Assembly (NCBI RefSeq): GCF_001570545.1
Contig: NZ_BBXD01000027.1
Span: 59,251 to 123,250, forward strand
Length of the DNA: 64,000 nucleotides
Direction: 5' to 3'
DNA from: Herbidospora mongoliensis
GTDB taxonomy: Bacteria > Actinomycetota > Actinomycetes > Streptosporangiales > Streptosporangiaceae
A program made the translations under genes and the position numbers. This document shows, in pieces, positions 36,636-48,142 of the stretch; position 1 is the stretch's first letter, and each line of letters opens with the position of its first letter. The notes beneath the pieces were generated by a model. It was not told where the DNA came from. It saw only the letters and a list, made by a program, of their open reading frames with translations, and made no database searches.

Positions 36636-36964
36636 TTGAGCCAGCTAAAGGCAATGTTGTTGAGCTGACCAAAGAGAAGTAGCCGCGGAGCGCCCTTCGG
36701 GTAAGCCGGAATTCCTGACGTCGGCCCGGGAATGAGCCGACAAGAGACGATCAAATCAAACAACCGACCCTTACGCACACCACGGCCTCCAGGGCTCGGC
36801 GGCGTCGAAGGGCACCGGTTGAGCGTGACGACGCAAGCGATGTTCGCCAATGCCCGAAACCTGCGCGCGGGCCGGGCGATGCGGACCGGCGGCGCGAACT
36901 CGCCCCATTCCGACCCCGCCGCGCGTGCACCGCGCCGCACCAAACCGGTTCATAACACGCATAG
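36636..36964. other. 329-bp intergenic region without a supported gene
   Basis: I see no convincing ORF here; a minus-strand open frame has no ribosome site and unnatural composition. The sequence near 36718-36745 has a weak 6-bp hairpin (GTCGGC/GCCGAC). A CATAAC box eight bases before the GTG at 36965 could be the promoter of the permease gene. Confidence 0.5.
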
Positions 36965-37720
36965 GTGTCCGAAATACTGCTGAGCGTGGAATCCTCCTCC
37001 TTGATCGCGCTGACCCCGGCGCTCCCCCTGGCCCTGGTTCTGCTGGTCGCGGGCGGTGCCGGCGTGGCAGCGGCGGGTGGGCTGGGATATGGCTGGGCGG
37101 TGGTGCGGGCCTGTCTGCGGGGGGTGCTGCAGCTCGGCGTCGTCTCGCTGATCATCGCGTGGGTGGTCGCGAACGGTCTCGCCGTCGCCGGGTTCATCCT
37201 GGTCATGTACGCCTTCGCCACCCATACGGCCGCGAAGCGCATCGGCACCTACTGGGCGGCCCTTCCCGTCGCCGCGGGCAGCGCCCCCGTGCTCGGTGTC
37301 CTCACCGCCACCGGCGCGGTCACCCTCGACGGCATGGTGATCATCCCCGTCACCGGGATCGTCTTCGGCGGCTGCCTGATCGCCACCAGCCTGGCCGGTC
37401 GCCGTGCCGCCGACGAGCTCACGACCCGGCACGGGGAGGTGGAGGCCGCCATGTCGCTGGGCTTCACCCCGAGAGACGCCCGGCTGGAGATCTGCCGCCC
37501 CGCCGCCGCCCAGGCCCTGGTGCCCGCCCTCGACCAGACCAGAACGGTCGGCCTGGTCACCCTCCCCGGCGCCTTCGTCGGCATGCTCATCGGGGGCGCG
37601 ACCCCGGTGGAGGCGGGCATCGTCCAGCTCGTCGTCCTGGTCGCGCTGCTCTCCGCGGAGGCCTTCGCCGTCGTGCTGACGATCGAGCTGGCCGCCCGAG
37701 GTCGGCTGATCAGGCCGTAA
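36965..37720 (+). CDS. FetB-family ABC permease (UPF0014)
   Basis: A 251-residue membrane protein with about six to seven segments. AVVRACLRGVLQLGVVSLIIAWVV, the EAAMSLGFTPRDA coupling loop and ALVPALDQTRTVGLVTLPGAFVGMLIGGATPVEAG are typical of FetB, the membrane half of the FetAB iron exporter. The matching ATPase FetA is not adjacent, so the partner must be elsewhere or absent. The GTG start has no clear ribosome site. Confidence 0.85.
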   Translation: MSEILLSVESSSLIALTPALPLALVLLVAGGAGVAAAGGLGYGWAVVRACLRGVLQLGVVSLIIAWVVANGLAVAGFILVMYAFATHTAAKRIGTYWAALPVAAGSAPVLGVLTATGAVTLDGMVIIPVTGIVFGGCLIATSLAGRRAADELTTRHGEVEAAMSLGFTPRDARLEICRPAAAQALVPALDQTRTVGLVTLPGAFVGMLIGGATPVEAGIVQLVVLVALLSAEAFAVVLTIELAARGRLIRP

Positions 37721-37730
37721 ATTTCTCCCC

Positions 37731-37744
37731 CATATCGTGATATG
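37731..37744. promoter_or_regulatory. Short palindrome before small membrane gene
   Basis: CATATC and GATATG separated by two bases lie 60 bp before the GTG of the next gene in AT-richer sequence. They could be an operator half-site pair; no binding protein can be named. Confidence 0.35.
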
Positions 37745-37803
37745 TCCCGAATTTGGGGTCGCCGGAACGGGCACGCCCATCCCGAACCGAAGGGGGTACA
37801 CCA

Positions 37804-38109
37804 GTGATCAAGAAGCTTCACAACATGGGCCTCAGGTCCTCGCACATGTACACCGCCGCCATGGCGTCGATCGGGCTGTCCTTCTGTACGTGGGTCGTCT
37901 CCAGGCAGATGGAGAGTGCCGGCATCGACCGGGCCGACCGATGGGGGATCTTCATCGGCCAGTGGGCGCCCACGCTCATGGCCATGGGCGTGGCACTCCG
38001 CGTCGAAGAGACCCACATGACGGACGACGAAATGCGGAAGATGGACTCCGACATGGAGATGGGCACCCGCACGTCGGGCAACTCCCGGGTCCACGCTCCC
38101 GCGAGGTAG
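37804..38109 (+). CDS. Small two-segment membrane protein
   Basis: A 101-residue protein with two hydrophobic segments (MYTAAMASIGLSFCTWVV and WGIFIGQWAPTLMAMGVAL) and an acidic, methionine-rich tail (MTDDEMRKMDSDMEMGT). I do not recognise it beyond small conserved actinomycete membrane proteins. The GTG has AAGGGGG upstream. A strong terminator follows. Confidence 0.65.
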   Translation: MIKKLHNMGLRSSHMYTAAMASIGLSFCTWVVSRQMESAGIDRADRWGIFIGQWAPTLMAMGVALRVEETHMTDDEMRKMDSDMEMGTRTSGNSRVHAPAR

Positions 38110-38128
38110 ACCCCAGGAGACCCCTGGG

Positions 38129-38159
38129 GCCGCCCCGGAACGCATCCGGCCGGGGCGGC
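38129..38159. terminator. Hairpin terminator between convergent genes
   Basis: A 10-bp perfect stem (GCCGCCCCGG with its complement) and 11-base loop lie between the small membrane gene and the convergent cyclase gene. As a symmetric stem it may serve both strands. Confidence 0.75.
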
Positions 38160-38195
38160 TTCAGGCACCGAGGCTTCGAGGCCTTCGAGGCACGT

Positions 38196-39158
38196 TCAGG
38201 CTCGGGTGACCACGTAGGGCACCAGCTGGCCCACGCCCCGCACGACCTGACGGTCCTCCGCGTGCAACCCGAACCGCGGATGATCCTCCAGTTCCCGCGC
38301 GATCGCCGGATCAGCCAGCACACCTCCGGCGGGCGCCAGCGAGGTCAGCCGGGAGGCCAGGTTCACGGTCGTCCCGAAGACGTCGCCCATCCGCCCGATC
38401 ACCGGCCCGATCGCCAGGCCGACCCTCAGCTCCGGCATCTCCCGCACCCGCGCGTGCGCCTGGATCAGGGAGAGCGCGATGTCGGCGGCCCGGGCCGCCG
38501 AGTCGCTGACCCACAGGACGGAGTCGCCCAGGGTCTTGATCATGCGTCCGCCCGACGAGGCCACGATGTCGGCCGAGCGGCTCTCGAAGCGCTCCACCAG
38601 GCGGGCCAGCTCCGTCTCGGAGATCTGGCGGCTGAGCCGGGTGAACCCCACCAGGTCGGCGAATCCGACGGCCATCCGGGCCGACGCGGTCTCCTGGTCG
38701 ACGATGCGACCGGCCGAGGCGGCCAGGTGGCGGCGCCAGGCGTACACGAGAAGGCGTTCCAGGTCCGGGACGACCCGGTCGGCGCGGAGCTGCCAGGCGA
38801 CGCTGCGCCGGGCTAGAGGCACGCCGGCCAGGTCGAGGGTCTCGGCGCCGAGTTCGGCCTGCGACTCGGCCAGGCGGGCGGAGGCGCGGCCCAGGGAGCG
38901 GGCCATCAGCATGATGTGCTCGTCGTCGTAGGTGCCGTCGGCGAGCAGGGCCATGAGGGTGCGCAGCGCCTCGACGTCGGCGTCGGTGAACTCGATCGCG
39001 TCGTCGGCGACGTTGGCGAAGCCCAGCGCGCGCCAGAACCGGCGGGCCCGGTGGAACGGCACGCCCGCCATTTGCGCGACCTGATGGCTGGTGTAGCGAC
39101 GGGGCTGGCGAAGGAAGGCCTCCGTCAGGCCGTCGACCCGCGGGTCGTCAATCGACAT
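38196..39158 (-). CDS. Class III adenylate/guanylate cyclase
   Basis: A 320-residue soluble cyclase. The N-terminal half is a helical regulatory domain with a winged-helix-like start (RRYTSHQVAQMAGVPFHRARRFWRALG), as in the Mycobacterium Rv1264-type autoinhibitory domain. The catalytic domain has VGFADLVGFTRLSRQ and LGDSVLWV (metal aspartates), a lysine in GRMIKTLGD and NLASRLTS (transition-state residues), so it should be active, making cAMP. The order matches pH- or lipid-regulated class IIIc enzymes. Confidence 0.88.
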   Translation of the reverse strand: MSIDDPRVDGLTEAFLRQPRRYTSHQVAQMAGVPFHRARRFWRALGFANVADDAIEFTDADVEALRTLMALLADGTYDDEHIMLMARSLGRASARLAESQAELGAETLDLAGVPLARRSVAWQLRADRVVPDLERLLVYAWRRHLAASAGRIVDQETASARMAVGFADLVGFTRLSRQISETELARLVERFESRSADIVASSGGRMIKTLGDSVLWVSDSAARAADIALSLIQAHARVREMPELRVGLAIGPVIGRMGDVFGTTVNLASRLTSLAPAGGVLADPAIARELEDHPRFGLHAEDRQVVRGVGQLVPYVVTRA

Positions 39159-39230
39159 ACAAGAAGTGGGCCCGTCAGTGGGGGAAAAGTCTTGCCACCA
39201 GCCACTTTATCCGGCTATCGCGTCAAATGT

Positions 39231-40022
39231 TCAGGGTTTGCGGCCCACGCCCCCGTACTGACAGACCTCCCGGTCGATGTAGTCGGTCGCCGCGTCAGGA
39301 CGCCACTTCGGCAGCGACACCACGCCGGGCTCCAGCAGTTCCAGCCCCTCGAAGAAGCGGGCCAGGTGGTCTGGGTCGCGCAGCACGATCGGGGTGCCGC
39401 CATGGGCGTGCCAGACCTCGGCCGCCCTGTCCATCTCCGCGCTCGGCGTACTGCTGGCGATGGCCACGTAGCTGCCCGGCGCGAGGGCGTCGACCAGGGT
39501 GTTCACCGCGTCGGACGCGAGGGTGTCGTCGGCGACGAAATCGACCACCCCCATCAGCATCAGCCCGATCGGCCGGGCGAAGTCCAGAATGTCGGAGGCG
39601 GCCTGGAGGACCGGGTCGGGGTCGCGCAGGTCGGCGTCGAGGTAGTCGGTGGCGCCCTCGGGCGTGCTGTCGAGCAGGTCCCGGGCGTGCACCAGCACCA
39701 TCGGGTCGTTGTCGACGTACACGATCCTGGCGGCCGGATTGACCTTCTGGGCCACCAGATGGGTGTTTCCCGCGGTGGGGACGCCGGTGCCGATGTCGAG
39801 GAACTGGTCGACGCCGAGATCGCCGGCCAGCAGGGTGACCGACCGGCCGATGAACTGGCGCTCGGCGCGGGCGATGATCGGCAGCTGGGGGCAGACGGCG
39901 GTGATGGCGTCACCGACCGCGCGGTCGGGGGCGAAGTTGTCGGTGCCGCCGAGCCAGTAGTCCCAGACCCGGGCGGGGTGGGGTACGGAGGTGTCGAGGC
40001 GCCGCCGTGATGTGCCGGCCAT
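39231..40022 (-). CDS. DUF574-family SAM-dependent methyltransferase
   Basis: A 263-residue protein with the typical start PHPARVWDYWLGGTDNFAPDR and the SAM loop QFLDIGTGVPTAGNTHLVAQ. This large actinomycete family is restricted to sporulating genera and has no defined substrate. GGGGGAG lies 5 bases before the ATG at 40022. The upstream region contains a TTAGG/CCTAA pair that only partly resembles an iron box. Confidence 0.9.
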   Translation of the reverse strand: MAGTSRRRLDTSVPHPARVWDYWLGGTDNFAPDRAVGDAITAVCPQLPIIARAERQFIGRSVTLLAGDLGVDQFLDIGTGVPTAGNTHLVAQKVNPAARIVYVDNDPMVLVHARDLLDSTPEGATDYLDADLRDPDPVLQAASDILDFARPIGLMLMGVVDFVADDTLASDAVNTLVDALAPGSYVAIASSTPSAEMDRAAEVWHAHGGTPIVLRDPDHLARFFEGLELLEPGVVSLPKWRPDAATDYIDREVCQYGGVGRKP

Positions 40023-40136
40023 CTCCACTCCCCCATCCGAACACCCTCTTAGGCCAACCTAACCTCCGCGTCCTTCGGGCATGGCGAAGCGGAGCCCGTG
40101 ATCCGGTCACGAACTCCGCTCGCGGCGGGAAAAGGC

Positions 40137-42368
<2,232 letters not shown>

Positions 42369-42442
42369 TCACCCGTCACGATGAACCGGTCTCCGCCTCG
42401 CGGCGGAGGAGTCGGCTTTGTTCTGTTCTGTACGCTCCCCAG

Positions 42443-43102
42443 GTGACAATCAGGGTGCTCATCGCCGATGACCAGGCGATGATCCGCACAGGCCTGCGCC
42501 TGATGGCCGAGACCGAACCAGGCGTCGACGTGGTCGGCGAGGCGTCCGACGGCCGGACGGCGGTCGAGCTGAGCCGCTCCCTGCGGCCCGACGTCCTCCT
42601 CCTCGACATCGCGATGCCCGTCATGTCCGGCCTGGCGGCCGCCCGGATCCTCCTGGACGACGACGAGGCACCGCGCATCGTGATCCTCACGACGTTCGAC
42701 ACCGACGAGAACCTGCACACCGCGCTGCGCCTGGGCGTCAGCGGCTATCTGCTGAAGTCGTCCCCGCCCGAACAGCTCGTCGAGGCGATCAGGACGGCCG
42801 CCGCCGGAGACAGCCTGATCGACCCCGCCGTCACCCTCCGGGTGATCGCCGCCTTCGCCTCCACCGCCCGGCTGACCCTCCCACCCGAGATCGGCACCCT
42901 GTCCACCCGCGAACACGAGGTGCTCACCGGCCTGGCCAGGGGCCGCTCGAACCGCGAGATCGCCGACTCGCTCTTCGTCGGGGAGGCGACGGTACGCAGC
43001 CACGTCGCCCAGGTGCTGCGCAAGCTGGGCCTGCGCGACCGCGTGCAGGCGGTCGTGTTCGCCTACGAGACGGGCCTGATCCGGCCGGGAGGCCCCCAGT
43101 GA
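42443..43102 (+). CDS. LuxR/NarL-family response regulator
   Basis: A 219-residue regulator starting MTIRVLIADDQAMIRTGL, with the phospho-acceptor in LLLDIAMP near residue 55, the lysine in YLLKSSPP and a LuxR helix-turn-helix (LSTREHEVLTGLARGRSNREIADSLFVGEATVRSHVAQVLRKLGL). The GTG is 6 bases after TACGCT, indicating a leaderless mRNA. It overlaps the kinase gene by GTGA. Confidence 0.93.
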   Translation: MTIRVLIADDQAMIRTGLRLMAETEPGVDVVGEASDGRTAVELSRSLRPDVLLLDIAMPVMSGLAAARILLDDDEAPRIVILTTFDTDENLHTALRLGVSGYLLKSSPPEQLVEAIRTAAAGDSLIDPAVTLRVIAAFASTARLTLPPEIGTLSTREHEVLTGLARGRSNREIADSLFVGEATVRSHVAQVLRKLGLRDRVQAVVFAYETGLIRPGGPQ

Positions 43103-44172
43103 GATGGCTGCTGGCGGCGGCCGTGGTCGTGGCAGGCTTGGTCGAGGCATTCGGACGTCCGCTGCAGATCGCCCACCCGGCACCGCTGGCCCTGGGCGCG
43201 GTGGCGGCCGGGGTGATCCTGTTCTTCCGGTCGCGCTTCCCCGTCGTCGGGCTGCTGGCGCTGACCGTGCTCGGGATGGTGGTGGTCCAGGGCGCCTACT
43301 ATCCGGCCTGGCACTTCTACTCGACGCTGATCCTGGCCCACACGATCGGGTGGGCCTACGAACTGCGCACCCGCGAGGGCCTGCTCGGCGTGGCGGCGGT
43401 CCTGCTGACCTGGGCCCATCTGAACACGCGCCAGTGGAGCGACCCCGCCGAGGTGCTGATCTCGGCCGTCTTCATCGGCGGCGCCTACCTGACCGGCGTG
43501 GCCCTGCGGCGGCAGATCGACCGGACCCGCCGGATGGCCGAGCACGCCGCCCGCCTGGAACTCGACCGCGAACGCGCCGTGGCGGAGGAACGCGCCCGGA
43601 TCGCCAGGGAACTGCACGACATCGTGGCCCACAACGTGAGCCTGATGACGCTCCACACGGGCGGCGTCCGCCGGCTGCTCGGCACCGGCCACCCGCGCGA
43701 GGTCGACCTGCTGCACGGCGTGGAGAAGGCCGGCCGGGAGGCGATCGAGGAACTGCGCCTGATGCTCGGCATGCTCCGCGAACCCGGCGAGACCACACCG
43801 GCCGGAGACCTCGGGGACCTGGTCGACCAGGTCCGCGCGACCGGCCTGGAGGTGCGGCTCTCACAGGCCGGCGACCCGCGCGAGCTGCCTCCCGGGGTGG
43901 ACATGTCGGTCTACCGGATCGTCCAGGAGGCCCTGACGAACGTCCGCAAACACGCGCCGGCCGCCACCCGCGCCGACGTGACCCTGACCTACGAACCGGA
44001 CACCTTCACCGTCTCGATCACCGACGACGGCCCCGGCGGCGCCCCGGGCCCCGGCACCGGCCACGGCCTGATCGGCATGCGCGAACGCGTCACCATGCAC
44101 GGCGGGACACTGACGACCAGCGGCTCCCCTGCGGGCTACCGGGTGATGGCGACATTCCCGGCGAAGCCTTAG
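43099..44172 (+). CDS. NarL-type sensor histidine kinase
   Basis: A 357-residue kinase. About four N-terminal membrane segments are followed by a short coiled coil, HisKA_3 with the histidine in ARELHDIVAHNVSLM near residue 172, and HATPase_c (YRIVQEALTNVRKHAPAA, DDGPGGAPGPGTGHGLIGMRERV). It is the partner of the regulator at 42443. A stretch of its gene around 43703-43800 is found again, degraded, at 45118-45225. Confidence 0.92.
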   Translation: MRWLLAAAVVVAGLVEAFGRPLQIAHPAPLALGAVAAGVILFFRSRFPVVGLLALTVLGMVVVQGAYYPAWHFYSTLILAHTIGWAYELRTREGLLGVAAVLLTWAHLNTRQWSDPAEVLISAVFIGGAYLTGVALRRQIDRTRRMAEHAARLELDRERAVAEERARIARELHDIVAHNVSLMTLHTGGVRRLLGTGHPREVDLLHGVEKAGREAIEELRLMLGMLREPGETTPAGDLGDLVDQVRATGLEVRLSQAGDPRELPPGVDMSVYRIVQEALTNVRKHAPAATRADVTLTYEPDTFTVSITDDGPGGAPGPGTGHGLIGMRERVTMHGGTLTTSGSPAGYRVMATFPAKP

Positions 44173-44208
44173 GCCGACCGCGAGTCCACCGCAACCGGCC
44201 CCGTGCGG

Positions 44209-44868
44209 CTATCGGGCCGCCGTGAGCTTCCCGGCCGGGCCTGCCCATTCGGCGTCGCTCATCCGGAGCATCCGGAGCCCGATGACCCCCGCTCCGGCGA
44301 GGTAGGCGAGCCCGCCGACGACGGTCCCGATGGGGAAGATCGGCGTCCCGAGCATGCCGACCAGCATGGCCGGCCCCGCCCACCAGGGCGCTTTCTTCCC
44401 GTACGCCATCACCAGCGCCAGCACCATCACGAAGAGCATTCCGAGGAAGCCGGGGACGCGGAACCCCCACTCGGCGCCCGGATCGCCCAGGGCCAGATCG
44501 GCGAGCGCCGACCCCGCCTCGGGCTCCATCGCCCGCTCCAGCCGCGAGTAGACGAAGTCACCCAGCATCAGCGACGAGAAGTTGATGACCCCGAGCACCG
44601 CGATCGCCCCGGTGACGTGCGCCGCGACCGGCGTCCGCTCCCTGGCCAGGTGGATCATGCCGAGGATCCCCGGGACGAGCAGCACCCACGACCAGTGCAG
44701 CACCGAGGCGCTGATCGAGACCTGACCGGGATGGGCGCCGTAGTAGCCGATGCCCCCACCCGCCCGGATCGCGGGATCGATGAGGAGACCGGCGACATAC
44801 AGGACCGGAACGACCAGGAGACTGGTTCCGGCGACGGTCCGGAAGAACCGGACGGGATCACGGAGCAT
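44209..44868 (-). CDS. Multipass membrane protein of unknown function
   Basis: A 219-residue protein with about six hydrophobic segments (TSLLVVPVLYVAGLLI, VLLVPGILGMIHLA, GAIAVLGVINFSSLML, GMLFVMVLALVMAYG, MLVGMLGTPIFPIG, GLAYLAGAGVIGL). I recognise no family. The ATG at 44868 has GGAAGG upstream. It is convergent with the kinase without overlap. Confidence 0.72.
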   Translation of the reverse strand: MLRDPVRFFRTVAGTSLLVVPVLYVAGLLIDPAIRAGGGIGYYGAHPGQVSISASVLHWSWVLLVPGILGMIHLARERTPVAAHVTGAIAVLGVINFSSLMLGDFVYSRLERAMEPEAGSALADLALGDPGAEWGFRVPGFLGMLFVMVLALVMAYGKKAPWWAGPAMLVGMLGTPIFPIGTVVGGLAYLAGAGVIGLRMLRMSDAEWAGPAGKLTAAR

Positions 44869-45008
44869 TGCGGCACTACCTTCCAACGAATCTGCACTTG
44901 ACGTGCGGGAAGGCTAGGGACCGGACACACGTGCGGGCGTCCCCCGCGACGAGGAGGCGATGTCCCCCACGACGCTGAACGCGAGGGCTTTCCACCCGGC
45001 ATCCGCGC

Positions 45009-45141
45009 GAGGCCGTCCTGCTGCACGGACGCGAGGCCGACCCGCGAGACCGACCTGCCGCACGGACGCGAGACCGACCTGCTCCACGGACGCAAGACCG
45101 ACCTGCCACACAGACGCGAGGCCGACCGACTGCACGGAGTG
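45009..45141 (+). repeat. 24-bp tandem repeat (five units)
   Basis: Five units of 24 bp close to GAGACCGACCTGCTGCACGG-ACGC lie head to tail at 45009, 45046, 45070, 45094 and 45118, with a 13-base partial unit between the first and second. The unit matches the kinase-gene segment around 43703-43720, which reads GAGGTCGACCTGCTGCACGG, so the array appears to have grown out of a copied piece of that gene. No continuous reading frame passes through. Confidence 0.8.
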
Positions 45142-45225
45142 GAGAAGGCCAGCCCGGAGGCGATCGAGGAACCGCACCTGATGCTCGGCATGCTCCGCGA
45201 ACCCGGCGAGACGACACCCCGCGAC
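45118..45225 (+). pseudogene. Degraded duplicate of kinase gene fragment
   Basis: This stretch is nearly identical to about 100 bp of the kinase gene (43703-43800): CTGCACGGAGTGGAGAAGGCC, then GAGGCGATCGAGGA and CTGATGCTCGGCATGCTCCG up to CCCGGCGAGAC. It lacks a start, flanking domains and an intact frame, so it is a relic of a partial duplication about 1.3 kb downstream of its source. The remaining gap 45226-45502 holds no gene I can support. Confidence 0.8.
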
Positions 45226-45502
45226 GCGGTCACATCGACCGTCGCTCCTCAGGACCGCGCCTGAACCTTGGGGGGCGCCGCAGCCCCTCCCACAGTTCCT
45301 CAAGGCGCTGGAGAAGGTCCAGGCGACCGGGAAGGTCCCGCTGGCCTCGGGTCGCAATGGGCACCGCTGGATGCCTCAGGAGGTCTGCCCGACTTTGACC
45401 GCTTCGTGGATGGTCTGGGGGACGCGGTAGCCGTAACCGAAAATGGCGGTTCGGGGGGCGGACCTGACCCGGGTACCGATCTTGCGATCCGCCCACAGCC
45501 GC

Positions 45503-48142
45503 CTATTCGGTGATCAGTTTCAGCAGTGACCTGGCCTCCATGTTCACCCGGCTGGACCCCTTCCGGGCCGCCAGCTCGGCCAGCCCCGGCACCTTCCCCT
45601 TCGCGCCGCAGACTCGGGCCGACTTCACCGCCACCCCCAGCAGGTCGCCCAGCCCCGAGCGCGGCTTGGCGCCCTCCTCGGGCAGCAGGCCGGGCAGCGC
45701 GATCGACAGCGCCTCCCACACCGCGGTGTGGGCGCCCGCGTCGGCCGACTGGCCGAGGACCTCGGTGATGCGGTTGAGCTTGAGGACGTCGCCCGTCACC
45801 AGCCGGCGGATCGCGTCACCGATGCCGTCGGCGGGGTAGTCGGGGCGGCCCGCCAGGGCGAGGAAGGCCTCGCCGGCCGCCGAGCGCTGGAGCGCGCGAT
45901 GGTGGCCCATCGCGCCGACGACCGCGGCCGCCACCACCGGGCCGACCGGGCCGGGGCTCAGCGCGAGCGGGATGACCGCCTCGCCCGCCGGTTCGCTCTG
46001 TTCGGCCCAGTTGCAGACCCAGCGGAGCAGGTAGGCGGCCGTGGCCTCGGGGTGGTTGGGGAGCACGCCGGGCCAGATGTCGCGCGGGTGGATCCAGTAG
46101 ACGTAGTCGTCGCGCGGGGACAGGCGGAGCAGCGGGTCGAGGTGGTCGGGGAGCCGGGTGGGCGGCTCCATCGTGACGGCCGGCTTGCGGTCGGTGTAAC
46201 CGCGGTCGGTCGTGACCTTGACCGTCCATTCGATGACGGGGTCGGGCAGGCCGCCGCCGCGGATCCACTCGGCCACGGCGCGGCCGGCCGGGCCGCCGGT
46301 CTTCTCCGCGCGGTCGGCGACCGAGAGGTCGACGTCGCGGGGCAGCCTGAGGAGCGCCTGGGCGAGGTCGGCGGGCAGCGGTTCGCGGTCGCCGTAGTCC
46401 TCCAGCCGGCTGATCAGGGTGTCGGGGTCGACGAGGTGGCCGGGCAGAGTGGGAGTGGCCAGCAGGCAGGGCCGGGTCTCGCCGGCGGCGGCCAGGCAGA
46501 GGACCTCGGTGACCCGCTGCCGGAACATCCGGGTGTGGGGCGTGTTCGACCGCTCGTGGGGGTTGCGGGGCGGGAGCACCATGTCCTTGAACCGTTCGAG
46601 GAGCGACCGGTCGAGGCCGAGTAGCGTCCGGGCCCGGCGGCGGAACACCAGGTCGGCCTGGTCGCAGATGAGCAGGGCCGCCCAGGTCAGCATCCAGCCC
46701 ATGTCCCAGGGGATGTCGGTGAACCGCTTCCAGTCGTCCCACTCGGCCCGCTGGAACTCGGCCTTGAACTCGGTGGCCAGGATGCCCCCGCCCTGGTGGC
46801 CCATCTCGGCCAGCGCGGCCATGACGCGTTCGAGGGCGTCGTGGTCGGAGGAGTATTGGATGTCTCGCAGCTCGATCGCGAGTTCCGGCGCGGTGCGGAT
46901 CGGGGGCGCGACCGGTGGGGCGCTGACCAGGGGGACGCCGGTGAACACCTCTTCTTCGGCCGTGTCGGTCACGCCGAAGACGGCGGCCAGCGGCGCGCGT
47001 TCGTCGGCGGGCAGCCTGGCGGCCGCGTCGGCGACGGCCGCCCGGGTGGCGTCGTCGGGGGCGCCGAGCTTGACCGCGAGCCGGACCGCGCGGGTGCGGG
47101 TCGCGGGGGTCTCGGCGGCGAACACGTCGGCGATGGCGAGCAGGGCGCCCTCGGCCCGGACGGGGTCGGCCTTGGTGACCTTGAAGGTCTCGGAGATCCA
47201 CTTGAGCGCGGCGGTGACGTGTTTCTTCTCCGCCCGCAGCGCCAGCGCGCCGACGGCCTCGCCGAACAGCCCGGCGTCGAGCCGCCCGGCCTGGTCGAGC
47301 GCGTAGAGCTCCTCGACGACGTGGTCGGCGACGTTGGCGGGCCCGGCGGGCAGGCAGCGGACGAGGTCGCGGGCGGGCATCTCGTCGAGGCCCGGGGCGA
47401 GGCGGCGGCGGAGGTCGACGAAGACGGCGGTGTCGCGGGCGTCGCCGCCGATCAGGAACCGGCCGATCGTGCCGTCGAGGATCATGGCCCGGTCGAACCG
47501 GCCCCGCTCCACCTCGGCGCACAGCCGGTCGATGAACTTCCCGGTGCCGTCGAAATTGCTGCGGAAGGCGGCCGCCGCCGCTTCGACGTCGAACAGGCGC
47601 GGCACCATCGTCGTGGCCATCGGGTCGTTCCGCAGATCGCCCTTCAGGTAGACGTGCCACGCCCAGCAGACGACGAACACGTCGCCGTCGGGCTCGACGC
47701 CGGTCTCCAGCGCCATGGACCTGGCCAGCGCGTATCCGGGCGGGCCGTTCTCCCGCCCGCGCCACGACCAGTTGGCGTCGCGCGGCGCCCGGAGGGCGGC
47801 CACCAGACGCCGCGCCAGGTCGGCCCGCCATTCGAGCGGACGCTCGCCGAGCGCGGCGACGACGGCCCGCGCGTCGGCCCACGCGTCGGCGGGGTCGCGT
47901 AACTCGCGCCGGTTGAGCCAGGTGGCGACCTGGGCGGCGCCGCCGTGGCAGAGCGCGCCCGCGAGCCGCAGCCCGGTGATCTCGTGTCTGTGGTCGCTCG
48001 CGAACCGCCAGTCGGCGAACTGGCGCAGCCGCGCGGTCAGCTCGGCCAGGAGTTCCTTCCGCCCGGCCGCGTCGAGGGCGGCGACGGCGGCGGGGATGTC
48101 GTCGAGACGAGTCTGCGTGACGAGGTTGAGCACGGGGTTCAT
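45503..48142 (-). CDS. DUF6493-family protein
   Basis: An 879-residue soluble protein. I recognise the actinomycete DUF6493 type that sits beside SWIM zinc-finger genes: N-terminal helical repeats with CHGGAAQVATWLNRRE, a middle region FDRAMILDGTIGRFLIGGDARDTAVFVDL, and a C-terminal part with WIHPRDIWPGVLPNHPEATAAYLLRW. No catalytic motif is evident and its function is unknown. The ATG overlaps the SWIM gene stop (ATGA), so the two proteins are made together. Confidence 0.78.
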   Translation of the reverse strand: MNPVLNLVTQTRLDDIPAAVAALDAAGRKELLAELTARLRQFADWRFASDHRHEITGLRLAGALCHGGAAQVATWLNRRELRDPADAWADARAVVAALGERPLEWRADLARRLVAALRAPRDANWSWRGRENGPPGYALARSMALETGVEPDGDVFVVCWAWHVYLKGDLRNDPMATTMVPRLFDVEAAAAAFRSNFDGTGKFIDRLCAEVERGRFDRAMILDGTIGRFLIGGDARDTAVFVDLRRRLAPGLDEMPARDLVRCLPAGPANVADHVVEELYALDQAGRLDAGLFGEAVGALALRAEKKHVTAALKWISETFKVTKADPVRAEGALLAIADVFAAETPATRTRAVRLAVKLGAPDDATRAAVADAAARLPADERAPLAAVFGVTDTAEEEVFTGVPLVSAPPVAPPIRTAPELAIELRDIQYSSDHDALERVMAALAEMGHQGGGILATEFKAEFQRAEWDDWKRFTDIPWDMGWMLTWAALLICDQADLVFRRRARTLLGLDRSLLERFKDMVLPPRNPHERSNTPHTRMFRQRVTEVLCLAAAGETRPCLLATPTLPGHLVDPDTLISRLEDYGDREPLPADLAQALLRLPRDVDLSVADRAEKTGGPAGRAVAEWIRGGGLPDPVIEWTVKVTTDRGYTDRKPAVTMEPPTRLPDHLDPLLRLSPRDDYVYWIHPRDIWPGVLPNHPEATAAYLLRWVCNWAEQSEPAGEAVIPLALSPGPVGPVVAAAVVGAMGHHRALQRSAAGEAFLALAGRPDYPADGIGDAIRRLVTGDVLKLNRITEVLGQSADAGAHTAVWEALSIALPGLLPEEGAKPRSGLGDLLGVAVKSARVCGAKGKVPGLAELAARKGSSRVNMEARSLLKLITE

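Noticed and set aside
36632..36943. 103-codon minus-strand ORF in the gap before the FetB gene
   Set aside because: Composition and lack of ribosome-binding site suggest chance; no domain visible.
40049..40067. Possible iron box upstream of the DUF574 gene (TTAGGCCAACCTAACC)
   Set aside because: Only about 13 of 19 positions match and the TTAGG/CCTAA spacing is 4 instead of 9 bases, so it is not counted as an IdeR site.
45009..45141. Tandem units considered as a CRISPR array
   Set aside because: Units are contiguous with no unique spacers and derive from kinase-coding DNA; no cas genes are near.
45268..45513. Short plus-strand ORFs downstream of the kinase relic
   Set aside because: No start with a ribosome site and no recognisable family; one frame (QFLKALEKVQATGKV...) looks protein-like but is too short to support.
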